Source: UBA3496 sp964558115 (GTDB lineage: Bacteria > UBA8248). From it: a DNA stretch of 24,149 nt. Location of the stretch: positions 1 to 24,149 of the forward strand of contig CAZLCI010000030.1 in assembly GCA_964558115.1 (NCBI GenBank). Direction: 5' to 3'. Positions 1 through 8,583 of the stretch are shown here, piece by piece; within the stretch, counting starts at the first letter, position 1, and each line of letters begins with the position of its first letter. Under the pieces are notes generated by a model. That model was given only the letters and a program-made list of their open reading frames with translations. It did no database searches and was not told the origin of the DNA. Made by a program: the position numbers and the translations under genes.

Positions 1-494
1 CTGGTGAAATTTCTGATGGAATTATGCTTTATATGGTTCCTCAGTCTAGAATAAAAAAATTAGTTGATTTAAAAAATGAAGGATCATTGGAGAAAAAAAG
101 AGATCCACTCGCAGTAAAAGTAGATCTAGGTATTCATACTTTTTTCTCTGAAGATTTGCAATTAGCTAGAGATAAGGCCAGGGAAACCCTAACTTATTGG
201 TTGGGTCTCCCAGCATATAACCAATCGATACGTGAAAGTGGATTTGTTAAGGAAGCAGAATTAATTTCGAAAGCTTTTCTTGAAAATGATCAAAAAGGAA
301 TTTCTTCGAATATAACAGATGAATTGATTGATCAGTTTTGTCTTGTAGGTCCAAGAGGAAGATGTTTGGAGAAACTCGATGCTCTTAGAGGTGAGGGTGT
401 AGATTTGCCTGTGCTAATGATTGATCCAGTTGAAGTGGGCGAGACCTATGAAGCAGCATTAAGAAGAACGATTTCGGGTCTTTCTCCAAAGTAG
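1..494 (+). CDS. Luciferase-like flavin-dependent monooxygenase, 5'-truncated
   Basis: This is the C-terminal ~164 residues of an LLM-class (bacterial luciferase-like, F420- or FMN-dependent) oxidoreductase. The reading frame is open from base 3 at the window edge (GEISDGIM...), so the ATG at 24 is probably internal and the true start lies outside. Family-like features are the DG(I/V)ML segment near the edge followed by a short Pro-Ser turn, the helix that reads AYNQSIRESGF, and the late segment GLVGPRGR-like FCLVGPRGRCLEKL, which in this family introduces the last helix of the TIM barrel. The substrate cannot be inferred. The next gene, a carrier, starts 21 nt downstream on the same strand and probably shares the transcript. 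The family is fairly clear; whether the cofactor is F420 or FMN is not visible. Confidence 0.8.
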   Translation, partial: GEISDGIMLYMVPQSRIKKLVDLKNEGSLEKKRDPLAVKVDLGIHTFFSEDLQLARDKARETLTYWLGLPAYNQSIRESGFVKEAELISKAFLENDQKGISSNITDELIDQFCLVGPRGRCLEKLDALRGEGVDLPVLMIDPVEVGETYEAALRRTISGLSPK

Positions 495-515
495 ATAAAC
501 TTTTAAAAGGTTCTA

Positions 516-1685
516 ATGTCGAAACAAAAAACAAATATAAAGACTATGTGGTTTGCTTCATCTTTTATTTTTCTTGCACATTTTGTTATTGATAGTGCCG
601 CACAATTCCCAATGGCTCTTATTCCCGTGCTTAGAGAGAAGATAGGTTTTAGCTTAACCCTTGCAGGTTTCATGATATCTGTTCAGGCCAGTACAAGTGC
701 AATCAGTCAGCCTCTAACTGCACTTGTGATTGATAGATGGCCTCGGGTACCTTGGCTTCCAATAGGACTGGTAGGGTGTACCTTTTGTTTTTCTGCTATA
801 GGCTGGATTTCTAATTATACTTCTTTATTAGTTTTAATGTTTGTAGGTGGTATGTTTTTTGCTTTCACCCACCCAGACATGGGTGCGCGTGCGGGTAGAT
901 TGAGCCAAGAAGGAAATAGCATTCCAATGAGTCTTTTTGTTACGGGTGGAAGAATTGGATTTGCCGTTGGTCCTCTAATTGCTATTTCTGTAACTGAGAA
1001 TTTAGGTTTGAAATGGCTCACTTTATATGGTTTCGTTGGAATTCTTTCTGCTTTTTTCGTAATGATTAGCACTCCTAGAATTGATAAAGAATCTATTTCA
1101 GGAGATTCTAAAAAAATAGATTTGGTTTCTATATTTAAAAAAATAAAAGGAGATGTCGTATCTCTTTTTATAATAGGTGGGGTTAGGGCAATAATTGTAT
1201 CGAATTTGGCTTTTTTCTTAACTACTATGTTTGTGGATGAAAATCTTGGTCTGTGGGAAGGTGGATTGACAAGCACACTTTTCTTTATTGGTGGTGCGTT
1301 TGGGGTAATCCTAGGTGGTATTTTTGCTGACTGGTACGGAAGAAGATTGACGATTATATCTGGAATTATTGTTTCTATGATCGCTATGTTTCTTTTCTTA
1401 ATTTTTCCATTAAAAATTTGTTATCTTTTTGTTGGATTTATAGGATTTGGTGTTTTTGTTCCTATGGGACTTTCTATCATACTCACTCAAGAGAAAATGC
1501 CGGAGAATCGAGCTTTTGCAAGTTCTTTGATTCTAGGTGGAGGATGGATAATTGCGAGTATGACTGCACCTTTGGTAGCTTGGCTAGGAGAAATTTATGG
1601 TCTCAAATCTGCACAGTGGATACTTATGCTTTTTCTTTTCCTTGCACTATTCTGTGGTTTTTCTTTGGAGAGGGATAAAAAATAA
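516..1685 (+). CDS. MFS transporter, fosmidomycin-resistance (Fsr)-like
   Basis: A 389-residue inner-membrane carrier with about 12 hydrophobic segments, normal length for the major facilitator superfamily. The loop after the second span reads ALVIDRWPR, the fourth-span region has a HPD motif (AFTHPDMGARAGRLS) followed by a glycine-rich VTGGRIGFAVGPLIA, and a classical MFS loop motif GGIFADWYGRR occurs in the second half. The HPD/HPE element and the FSL...QP pattern in spans 1 and 2 resemble the Fsr subgroup of drug and metabolite exporters. The ATG has AAAAGG about 7 nt upstream. It follows the monooxygenase gene by 21 nt, so export or uptake of that enzyme's substrate or product is plausible. 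Its TAA directly abuts the stop codon of the convergent amidohydrolase gene. The cargo is unknown. Confidence 0.85.
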   Translation: MSKQKTNIKTMWFASSFIFLAHFVIDSAAQFPMALIPVLREKIGFSLTLAGFMISVQASTSAISQPLTALVIDRWPRVPWLPIGLVGCTFCFSAIGWISNYTSLLVLMFVGGMFFAFTHPDMGARAGRLSQEGNSIPMSLFVTGGRIGFAVGPLIAISVTENLGLKWLTLYGFVGILSAFFVMISTPRIDKESISGDSKKIDLVSIFKKIKGDVVSLFIIGGVRAIIVSNLAFFLTTMFVDENLGLWEGGLTSTLFFIGGAFGVILGGIFADWYGRRLTIISGIIVSMIAMFLFLIFPLKICYLFVGFIGFGVFVPMGLSIILTQEKMPENRAFASSLILGGGWIIASMTAPLVAWLGEIYGLKSAQWILMLFLFLALFCGFSLERDKK

Positions 1686-3044
1686 TTAGGAATTGAAATT
1701 TGATCTCTGTATGAGGTTTTTCTTCGACTCTTTCAGTTCTTCTTTCCACCTGTTTAGTTTTTCTTCACTAAACAGAAGTTTTCCGTTTTCTTTGACAACT
1801 TTTCCGTCTATCAATACAAAACGTATATCCGATTCATTTGCATGCATAACTGCAGCTTGTTCAGGATTGTATGCAGATGACATATTTAAACTTTCTCCAT
1901 CGATAAGAATGACATCTGCTTTTTTACCCGGTTTTAGAGAACCTATTTTGTCGTCCATTCCCAAAGCTATGGCATTATTGATAGTCGTCCATTCTAAAGC
2001 TTCTCTTGTAGTTATAGATTTTTTTTCTCCTTTCATTCCTTGTTCGTAGAATTTGATATTTGAAAAAATTCTTTGTGAACGTAAAGAGGAACGTAAAATG
2101 TCCAACATTCCAGCTCCTGAATAAATTTCAAGATCAGAACCGATAGAGGGTTTTCCTCCAAAATTTGAAACCTTGTTTATGATTGGTTCTACTCCATGAG
2201 TTTGTAGTTCTGCAACGGGAGTTGAAGTTACAGAGGCCCCAGAATCTACAATCAGTTTAATTTCATCATCTCCAAGATAATTTCCGTGAACAATGTTATG
2301 TTTGTTATTTAATAAACCTTCTTTAAGCAATAGTGCATATCCTTCTTTTACTATGCGATTTGGCATACCCCAGATGTGGGCACTTGAAAGAAGATCGAAT
2401 TCTCTTGCTAACTGGAAATCTTTTAATGTTACTTCTTTTGTAGAATAATCTGGACCAAGAATTGCGATTGCAAGGGTAACAAGTTCTGTATCTCCATGAA
2501 GTTTATCTTTGCGAAGTCTTTCTATTTCTTTTCTTGGGTGAGGTACCGTAGAGAAATGAGGTTCTCCATCTTTTGGATCTGGTTTTACGGTGCCATGACC
2601 GAAAATAGCCCTGATTCCGGATGTGAATAGTGCTTCTATAGCAGAGTCGGTATGTTCAGGGGTAGCATTTCCATGAGACCAATCAAAAATAGTTGTAGTT
2701 CCACTATTCATTTGGTTAAGGGAACCAATAAGATTGCCGATATAAATATCTTCTGATTCGTAATGTGTAGCAATATTCGCATGAACTACATTGAAATATT
2801 CTCTTTGTTTCCAATTGCCTCCGATACCTCTTATTGCAGTCTGCCAGGTATGATGATGAGCGTTGATTAGCCCAGGTAATGCAATCATCCCAGTTGCATC
2901 TATTTCGGTGTCTGGATTTTTCTCTTTTTTATCTCCAATAGAAAAAATGAGGTCATCTTTTATCAGTATGTTCCCTTTTTGTATATTTCCAATATCAGCG
3001 TCCATACTGATAATAGTTGCGTTTTTTATGAATGTATTAGACAT
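1686..3044 (-). CDS. Metal-dependent amidohydrolase (TRZ/ATZ or cytosine-deaminase-like)
   Basis: A 452-residue cytosolic hydrolase of the amidohydrolase superfamily. An N-terminal beta-sandwich is followed by the metal-binding HxH at His63/His65 (LPGLINAHHHTW), then a strand with His223 (SSAHIWG), His253 (IVHGNYLGDDE) and the acid Asp304 (SIGSDLE). The C-terminal sandwich carries the standard GSLKPGKKADVILID signature. These residues fit a one-metal enzyme that deaminates or hydrolyses a ring or amide substrate. The HxxE that usually follows the third-strand His in TRZ/ATZ members reads HIWG here, so the catalytic Glu is not at that place. The start ATG has a purine-rich AAAAGAGA upstream. 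The gene is divergent from the CocE-like gene (71 nt gap) and convergent with the MFS gene at zero distance. The substrate is unknown. Confidence 0.85.
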   Translation of the reverse strand: MSNTFIKNATIISMDADIGNIQKGNILIKDDLIFSIGDKKEKNPDTEIDATGMIALPGLINAHHHTWQTAIRGIGGNWKQREYFNVVHANIATHYESEDIYIGNLIGSLNQMNSGTTTIFDWSHGNATPEHTDSAIEALFTSGIRAIFGHGTVKPDPKDGEPHFSTVPHPRKEIERLRKDKLHGDTELVTLAIAILGPDYSTKEVTLKDFQLAREFDLLSSAHIWGMPNRIVKEGYALLLKEGLLNNKHNIVHGNYLGDDEIKLIVDSGASVTSTPVAELQTHGVEPIINKVSNFGGKPSIGSDLEIYSGAGMLDILRSSLRSQRIFSNIKFYEQGMKGEKKSITTREALEWTTINNAIALGMDDKIGSLKPGKKADVILIDGESLNMSSAYNPEQAAVMHANESDIRFVLIDGKVVKENGKLLFSEEKLNRWKEELKESKKNLIQRSNFNS

Positions 3045-3115
3045 TGTATTTTCTCTTTTTTATTTGAGTTATAGTACAAGAAATTCTTTTTTTCATCTAG
3101 AAAGAGGTTTTAGAT

Positions 3116-4762
3116 TTGAATCAGAAGAAAACTGTTAAACGTTATGAACCAAATTTGGTAAGATCTATACATCCTAAAGCCTATCCACAGTGGCCTTTTG
3201 ATGAACCACCTAAAGTGCCAGAATCTTCTCAGCCTGTATATACAATTAGCGCAGATGTAGATCAGATGGTTCGTATGAGAGATGGTGTGAATTTAGCTGC
3301 TGATGTTTTTCGTCCAAGCTCTCCAGGTGATAAATTTCCTGTGTTGCTTTCACTTTCTCCTTATACGAGAGGATTGCAATCTACCAATGTTGCTATCAGT
3401 CAAAATGAAGCTGGGATAACAGAATTTTGGGTGCCTAGAGGTTACGTTCATGTGATAGTAGATGTTCGAGGCACAAATGATTCAGGCGGAGTGTACGATG
3501 ATAAAGGAGAAAATGAACAATCTGATTATCTGGATTTAATAGAGTGGTGCGGAACTCAATCTTGGTCTAATGGTTCAGTTGGTATGATGGGATGTTCATA
3601 TTTTGCGGAGTCTCAAGTTTTAGCGGCTACTTTAAAGCCTCATCACTTGAAAGCTATTTTCCCTTACGATGCATTTACAGATCTTTATAGGAACAGAAAT
3701 TATCACGGTGGAATTCCTTATACAGGGTTTATGTGGAATTGGTATTCAGCGGTTTCCAATCTTAATTTTGGAAGTGGAAGGCTAGAGAAGTCTGCTGGTA
3801 TTCAAAAATTGATTAGAGAAGGTATTTGTTTTGAAAGACCTCTGGATGATGAATATTATCGAATTAGGTCACCATTTTATCGTCTTGATCAAATAGAAAT
3901 CCCAACGTACTTCGGATGTGATTGGACTTTTTGGTGGTTGCATTTACAGGGTTCGTTTGATGGTTGGGAAGGAACCGGAGATATTCCAAAGAAAATGTTA
4001 ATTGGTCCTAGACCTGAACCTTGGAGGCCTTTTGCTGCTTATCAAGAAGAGGCATTAAGATGGTATGACTATTGGTTAAAAGGTTTGGATACTCGAGTCA
4101 TGGATGGTCCTCCTATTCAGATGTATATTCAAGGAAAAGATGTATGGAGAGGCGAGTATGAGTGGCCAATTTCCAGAGCAAAAATTCAGAAGTTTTATTT
4201 GGGAGGAGAAGCAGGTGGTTTAGAAGGTTCTTTGTTAGATTCTCCCCCTTCAGGTTTAGAAAGAATGTATATTAGTGATCCAAAGAATGTAGAATATAGA
4301 CATGGCAAACCAAAGTTGATTTACCGCTCTGCTCCGATAACTGATGAGTTTGAGATTCTTGGGCCATTGAGTTTGCATTTGGTTGCAAAAAGTTCTTGTG
4401 AAGATACAGATTGGCTTGTAAGTCTATTTGATGAGTCTCCTGATGGGTCATCGAGAATATTGACTTCTGGCTGGCTTAGGGCCTCGCATAGAGAATTAGA
4501 TACTAAACGTTCTAAACAATGTGCGCCCTGGCATCCTCATACTAGGGTGATTCCTTTGACTCCTGGCAAAGAAGAGATTTTCGAAATTGGACTTGTTCCT
4601 ACTTCGAATCACTTTTTCGAGGGACATCGTCTTAGATTAGAGATTTCTAGTTCTGCCTCAGCCGCAGATAGAACAAATTTTCATGATACTCTTCCTTTTT
4701 ATACGGAAAATACTGTGCTTGAAGGAAAAGAGGGGTCTTTCTTAGAAATCTCCTGTGTTTAA
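3116..4762 (+). CDS. CocE/NonD-family alpha/beta hydrolase (peptidase S15-like)
   Basis: A 548-residue protein with the CocE/NonD layout: an N-terminal strand with RMRDGVNLAADVFRP, the segment VDVRGTNDSGG, a nucleophile elbow at Ser161 (MMGCSYFAES), a cap region rich in Trp, and a C-terminal jelly-roll domain containing GHRLRLEISSSAS. Family members cleave esters or amides or aminoacylate small molecules. Translation most likely begins at TTG 3116, which has AAAGAGG about 9 nt upstream; no ATG competes. The acid could be Asp in YFGCDWTF. The place where relatives have their catalytic His (GPWxH or RPFHxYH) reads GPRPEPWRPFAAYQ from about residue 297 and contains no His, so activity may be altered or lost. 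It probably shares a transcript with the DMT transporter 41 nt downstream. There is no signal peptide. Confidence 0.85.
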   Translation: MNQKKTVKRYEPNLVRSIHPKAYPQWPFDEPPKVPESSQPVYTISADVDQMVRMRDGVNLAADVFRPSSPGDKFPVLLSLSPYTRGLQSTNVAISQNEAGITEFWVPRGYVHVIVDVRGTNDSGGVYDDKGENEQSDYLDLIEWCGTQSWSNGSVGMMGCSYFAESQVLAATLKPHHLKAIFPYDAFTDLYRNRNYHGGIPYTGFMWNWYSAVSNLNFGSGRLEKSAGIQKLIREGICFERPLDDEYYRIRSPFYRLDQIEIPTYFGCDWTFWWLHLQGSFDGWEGTGDIPKKMLIGPRPEPWRPFAAYQEEALRWYDYWLKGLDTRVMDGPPIQMYIQGKDVWRGEYEWPISRAKIQKFYLGGEAGGLEGSLLDSPPSGLERMYISDPKNVEYRHGKPKLIYRSAPITDEFEILGPLSLHLVAKSSCEDTDWLVSLFDESPDGSSRILTSGWLRASHRELDTKRSKQCAPWHPHTRVIPLTPGKEEIFEIGLVPTSNHFFEGHRLRLEISSSASAADRTNFHDTLPFYTENTVLEGKEGSFLEISCV

Positions 4763-4803
4763 TTATTTTATAATCAAAAGTGGTTCTATTAAGAATTTAA
4801 GGA

Positions 4804-5706
4804 ATGGTTTGTCCTTTGAGTGAGAATATAATACTTGCCGTTACATTTGCGTTTTCTACAGCAATACTTACTGCAACCTTTCAAACTATCGCAAGAAAGG
4901 GAAGATCTTATGGTAATGCTGCTACTGGCGTTGTAATTGGTCTGGTTATCAATTCTCCAATCTTGCTTCTTTACTCTTTTTTTAGTTGGGAGCCTCATTG
5001 GTTCAATATGAAAGCGATAGGTCTTTTTATTGCTACTGGTTTTGCGGCAACAGGTTTAGGACGGTTCCTTCTTTATTTTTCGATTCATAAGCTTGGTGTT
5101 GCGATAACCTCTCCCTTGCTTTCAAGTATTCCTCTTTTTACTGGATTGATGGCTGTAGGAGTCTTAGGTGAGACTCCTGCACTCAATGTTTGGCTTGCAA
5201 CAATTTTAATTGTGCTCGGCTGTGTTTTTATAACTTTAAAACAAGAAAGTTCGGGGAACTGGAATCTTAAATATATCTGGGTGCCGTTTGCTTCAGTATT
5301 AAGTTATAGCGTCGCAAGTATTTTTAGAAAGATGGGTCTTAATATTTTACCTGAACCTCTCTTAGGTTCAACAATTACATATGTAGCTGGTCTTTTTTTA
5401 GTTCTTTTTTTATGCCTGTTCATGAAAGGAGACAATAAACCTGACTTTAGAAATAAATCTGCTTGGATCTTTTACGGATTTGTCGGATTGATCAATATGT
5501 TGTCTCTTGTAAGCCGATGGACTTCAACAAGCTATGCAGATTTAACTATCGTGACTCCCTTGTTTGCTACTTCTGGATTTTTTGCTTTAGTTATAAGTAA
5601 ATTTTTACTTAGGAATGATGAGCATGTTACGATTTGGTCATTTGTAGGCACCGTTTTGATAGTTAGTGGTGGTGCTATTATTACTTGGAATTTATTTTCG
5701 GGATGA
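4804..5706 (+). CDS. EamA/DMT-family permease
   Basis: A hydrophobic protein of up to 300 residues with about ten predicted membrane segments arranged as two EamA-type halves, the usual build of drug/metabolite transporters. The end of each half shows the typical glycine-rich span with a nearby Glu or basic residue (GVLGETPALNVWLATILIVLGCVFI; GTVLIVSGGAIITW). The start is uncertain. The ATG at 4804 is immediately preceded by AAGGA with no spacer, while the in-frame TTG at 4816 lies 12 nt beyond that AAGGA. An upstream in-frame TAA at 4798 excludes anything longer. The gene follows the CocE-like hydrolase by 41 nt and precedes the pentapeptide protein by 28 nt. The cargo is unknown, but linkage suggests a small metabolite related to the surrounding catabolic genes. 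Confidence 0.8.
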   Translation: MVCPLSENIILAVTFAFSTAILTATFQTIARKGRSYGNAATGVVIGLVINSPILLLYSFFSWEPHWFNMKAIGLFIATGFAATGLGRFLLYFSIHKLGVAITSPLLSSIPLFTGLMAVGVLGETPALNVWLATILIVLGCVFITLKQESSGNWNLKYIWVPFASVLSYSVASIFRKMGLNILPEPLLGSTITYVAGLFLVLFLCLFMKGDNKPDFRNKSAWIFYGFVGLINMLSLVSRWTSTSYADLTIVTPLFATSGFFALVISKFLLRNDEHVTIWSFVGTVLIVSGGAIITWNLFSG

Positions 5707-5734
5707 TTTATATAACTAAAAAAGGGAAAGTAAA

Positions 5735-6307
5735 ATGCAATTTTCTAAATTAATATGTCTTTTGCTTTTTGTCTCTTTTATCTTTGCTGGGACTGAAGTC
5801 TCTGCTTATAACAAAGTGCATCTAAGAGAATTGAAATCTAGTGGTTCCTGCGTGAAATGCGATTTGACTGGAGCAGATTTGCGAAATGCAAAACTTGCAA
5901 ATGCGAATCTATCTGGTTCAAATTTAAGGGGAGCAATCATGATTTTAGCTGACTTGCAGGAGGCAAATTTAAATGAGGCAAATTTAACAGAAGTGAATCT
6001 TTCTACAGCAAATTTGGCTCGTTCTGTCTCGGTTGGGGCAAATTATAGATCTGCAAATCTGACAGGAGCAAATTTCCGAAAAGCTAATTTGCGGAAATCT
6101 AGTTTTTTAAATGTTCTGATGATGAATTCTAATTTATCAAGAGCAAACATGAGAGAAACGAATCTATTTGGGGCTAATCTTTCGGGTTCTAATCTTGAAG
6201 GGGTAGACCTGTCCCTTGCAAAACTATGTAAAACAAAGATGCCCTCTAAGGGTTGGAAAAGTTATTTTGTTTCTTATGAGACAATGAATACAAATTGTAA
6301 AAAATAG
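5735..6307 (+). CDS. Secreted pentapeptide-repeat protein
   Basis: A 190-residue protein with a Sec signal peptide (hydrophobic residues 6-18, likely cleavage after VSA at about residue 24) and then a right-handed beta-helix of roughly 22 pentapeptides of the A(N/D)Lxx type from about residue 43 to 160 (CDLTGADLRNAKLANANL and on). A CxxC (Cys39, Cys42) opens the repeat array and two more Cys lie near the C-terminus (LCKTKMP and NTNCKK), a layout common in exported pentapeptide proteins and suggestive of disulphide capping. The start has an AAAGGGAAAG ribosome site. Function is unknown; no enzymatic domain is attached. It lies 28 nt after the DMT permease and runs convergent into the LVIVD gene with only 11 nt between stop codons. 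Confidence 0.85.
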   Translation: MQFSKLICLLLFVSFIFAGTEVSAYNKVHLRELKSSGSCVKCDLTGADLRNAKLANANLSGSNLRGAIMILADLQEANLNEANLTEVNLSTANLARSVSVGANYRSANLTGANFRKANLRKSSFLNVLMMNSNLSRANMRETNLFGANLSGSNLEGVDLSLAKLCKTKMPSKGWKSYFVSYETMNTNCKK

Positions 6308-6316
6308 AAAACAATT

Positions 6317-6338
6317 TTTTAGAATTCTGGTTCTAAAA
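6317..6338. terminator. Possible shared bidirectional hairpin
   Basis: Between the convergent pentapeptide and LVIVD genes lies an 8-bp inverted repeat, TTTTAGAA and TTCTAAAA, with a 6-nt TTCTGG loop. It includes the stop codon of the LVIVD gene and ends in T or A tracts on both strands. It is AT-rich and therefore weak, and it overlaps the coding end of the LVIVD gene, so it may be coincidental. Confidence 0.3.
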
Positions 6339-7656
6339 TGTAGATTCCAGCGCCCATTCTTTCTGTGATATACACAAGTTCATTTTCTGCAACAAAAACA
6401 TCGTCTATCTGGGTTTGTAGCATTTCGTATCTTCCAGCTGCAATTTTCCTGGGTTTTCGTTTTGGTGTTTCAGGAACGTAGTACGCAATTTCTTTAGGAT
6501 TTTCTGCTTCTTCAATGTCAAACACTCTTAACCCAGCATTGAAATATGTATGATAGATTCTTTTCGAACTTTTAAAAGAATCTTCTCTATTTTCATGAAT
6601 GTTATGTGGTCCGAAACGTCCGCCTCTCTCAATGAAATCACCTTCTGGAGTTGGGAGTGTGGATATGGTTTTAGGGTTTTTCTCATCACTAATATCCAAA
6701 ATTCGTACGTTTTTATGAATATCGTCACAATCGTATGCGGTACACTCATCAGAAACTACGCAGAGATCTCTATCAAGAAGTGGAAGTACGGAGTGAGTAG
6801 CAGAACTTTCATTTGCAGGCCACTGGGTATGGCTGATTACTTCTGGTTTTGAGATGTCAGAAATATCATGAATGATAAATCCAGAGTCCCACCAAGCACC
6901 ATAACATCTATTTCCCATAGGCATTGCTAGATGAAGCGTTGCCCTTTTTGTTGGAGCATCAACCTCTTCGAATGTTTCTGACAATTCATCACAGCAACTT
7001 GGCATAACGTATTTTCCTTTTGCCGTTTTTTTAAATTCGTCGTTGAATTGTCCTGCCTGAATCCAGTTTCTTTCCTCATCATTTCTCATTCCAGGGAGAG
7101 CCCATCTGCCAACTTCTTGAGGGTCTTCCGGATTAGATAGGTCAATAATTTTAAGGAATTGATCGATGTAATCATCATCTCCTGCAGTTATGAAAGCATA
7201 GGGGTCATTAAAATAGCACATTCTATGCACTCCTCTTCCTCCAACATGAAAAAATGAAAGAAGCTTTAAGTCAGGAAGTTTAGACAGGTCGTAAACATCT
7301 ATTCCAGCTTTAACTGGAGTTCTGTCTCTTCCTCCAAATTGTTCGTTGTTGACAATTAAAATATCTCCCACTATTTGTACTTTATTGGTATGCGTATTCA
7401 CAGGGGCAGCAATCTGGTTTACAAGCACTGGTTTCCTGGGATTAGATACATCTATGATACTTGTTCCAGCACCTGAACTACCGACATGACCACAGATAAG
7501 GTAATTATCTTTAAGGAGAGCTTGCATAATATCCCCTCTGTTCTCTCCTCCAAAATCACAGTGGCCGAGTAACTTAAATCCTTTCGCTTCTTCAGATTTT
7601 ATTTCTTTTCCAGGAGTACCCCGTCCTGGGTAAGGAGTGCCATTGGTGTCAGACAT
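6319..7656 (-). CDS. LVIVD-repeat beta-propeller protein
   Basis: A 445-residue protein built of LVIVD-type repeats, each a short strand ending in (I/V)xDxSxxxxPxxV. Visible copies are TSIIDVSNPRKPVLV, LKIIDLSNPEDPQEVG, FIIHDISDISKPEVIS, VRILDISDEKNPKTIS and LRVFDIEEAENPKEIA. A beta-propeller or selenium-binding-protein-like fold is expected. His-containing loops between blades (NTHTNKV, GVHRMCY, SATHSVL, GPHNIHE) recur at equivalent places and could bind a metal, which is inference. There is no signal peptide, so it is probably cytosolic, although many relatives are exported. An AAAGGGAAAG ribosome site precedes the ATG. The enzyme activity, if any, is unknown. It sits in the block with the amidohydrolase and CocE-like genes. 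Confidence 0.8.
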   Translation of the reverse strand: MSDTNGTPYPGRGTPGKEIKSEEAKGFKLLGHCDFGGENRGDIMQALLKDNYLICGHVGSSGAGTSIIDVSNPRKPVLVNQIAAPVNTHTNKVQIVGDILIVNNEQFGGRDRTPVKAGIDVYDLSKLPDLKLLSFFHVGGRGVHRMCYFNDPYAFITAGDDDYIDQFLKIIDLSNPEDPQEVGRWALPGMRNDEERNWIQAGQFNDEFKKTAKGKYVMPSCCDELSETFEEVDAPTKRATLHLAMPMGNRCYGAWWDSGFIIHDISDISKPEVISHTQWPANESSATHSVLPLLDRDLCVVSDECTAYDCDDIHKNVRILDISDEKNPKTISTLPTPEGDFIERGGRFGPHNIHENREDSFKSSKRIYHTYFNAGLRVFDIEEAENPKEIAYYVPETPKRKPRKIAAGRYEMLQTQIDDVFVAENELVYITERMGAGIYILEPEF

Positions 7657-7883
7657 TTCTTTCCCTTTTTAATAGTGAGTTTTTCATGAAAAAATGTACA
7701 AAGGGGAAGCATTTAACCCCCAATTTCATCCTTCCAATTTAAATATATTTATGAAGATAACACTCTAAGCCCTTTACAGACAAGGGATATAACTAAACTA
7801 GCTTTAAGTTGATAAAGAAACGGTGTGTAAGTACAATTGCAGAGAAATTGCCTCAAGATAAGACAAAAAAGTGGAGATGAGAA

Positions 7884-8516
7884 ATGATATCTTTTTCAAT
7901 ATTGCGACTAATTCTGTTTGCAATTCTTTTTACGCTGAGTTTTGGAGCAACGCAGAATTTAAGTGGAGGCATGAAGGAAGGTGTAGATGCATATAATAGG
8001 CAGGACTACACGGTTGCATTGAAAGAGTTTAGAGCGTTAGCAGAAAAAGGAAATGTAAAAGCACAAAATAAATTGGGAAAGATGTATAGCAAAGGGGAAG
8101 GAGTTCGTAGAGACTATAAAGAAGCAGCAAAATGGTACAGAAGGGCGATTTTTCATGGTGATGCAGATGCTCAGTTTGCTTTAGCAAAAATGTATTTTAA
8201 GGGACAGGGAGTTTTTAAAAATTTTCGAGAGGCAGTTGTTTATCTTAGAAAAGCTGCTGGTCAGGGACATTCAGAAAGTCAGAACATTCTGGGTGTGATG
8301 TATATTAAAGGGTATGGTGTTCTTAGAGATAAAGTTCAGGCTTACATGTGGTTCAGTCTTGCAAGTATTAGCGGAAAAAATATAACTGCTATTAAAAATA
8401 AAGAGACAATAGGGGAAAAAATGAGTCCTGCGCAGATTAAAAAAGCTTTGTCATTTGCGAAAGATTGGATGGAAAGAATTAAAAAAAACAGGGGAATAGA
8501 AAAAACTGGAAGATAA
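7884..8516 (+). CDS. Secreted Sel1-like (SLR/TPR) repeat protein
   Basis: A 210-residue protein with an N-terminal signal peptide (hydrophobic residues 5-20, cleavage probably after FGA near residue 22). A first TPR-like helix pair follows (AYNRQDYTVALKEFRALAEKG), then about three Sel1 repeats, each with the A(Q)xxLGxMYxxGxGVxxDxxEAxxWxxxAA pattern, roughly residues 56-165. The last part is a helical tail (MSPAQIKKALSFAKDW) like that of other short periplasmic Sel1 proteins. Such proteins serve as periplasmic scaffolds; no partner is visible here. GGAGATGAG lies just upstream of the ATG. The gene is divergent from the LVIVD gene across a 227-nt region in which I see no clear promoter pair. 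Confidence 0.85.
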   Translation: MISFSILRLILFAILFTLSFGATQNLSGGMKEGVDAYNRQDYTVALKEFRALAEKGNVKAQNKLGKMYSKGEGVRRDYKEAAKWYRRAIFHGDADAQFALAKMYFKGQGVFKNFREAVVYLRKAAGQGHSESQNILGVMYIKGYGVLRDKVQAYMWFSLASISGKNITAIKNKETIGEKMSPAQIKKALSFAKDWMERIKKNRGIEKTGR

Positions 8517-8583
8517 AATGGCTGGAGCCATAGTTCCTCAAGAAAGTCATTTCATAATCTATCTATTTTACACTTAATATTTT

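Noticed and set aside
815..1276. 153-codon minus-strand frame inside the MFS gene
   Set aside because: Shadow of the transporter frame; composition is what antisense of membrane-protein codons gives.
5860..6230. Tandem repeats in the pentapeptide gene as a DNA repeat array
   Set aside because: The 15-bp periodicity is explained by the protein's pentapeptide repeats; the DNA units diverge at synonymous sites.
7647..7730. Minus-strand mini-frame of about 26 codons overlapping the LVIVD start
   Set aside because: GGAAGG lies directly against its ATG with no spacer and the product (MKLGVKCFPFV...) shows no coherent pattern.
7781..7793. TATAAC as a -10 element for the Sel1 gene
   Set aside because: No acceptable -35 at 16-18 nt spacing.
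8518..8531. Palindrome ATGGCT-GG-AGCCAT after the Sel1 gene as a terminator
   Set aside because: Only a 2-nt loop and no T tract follows.
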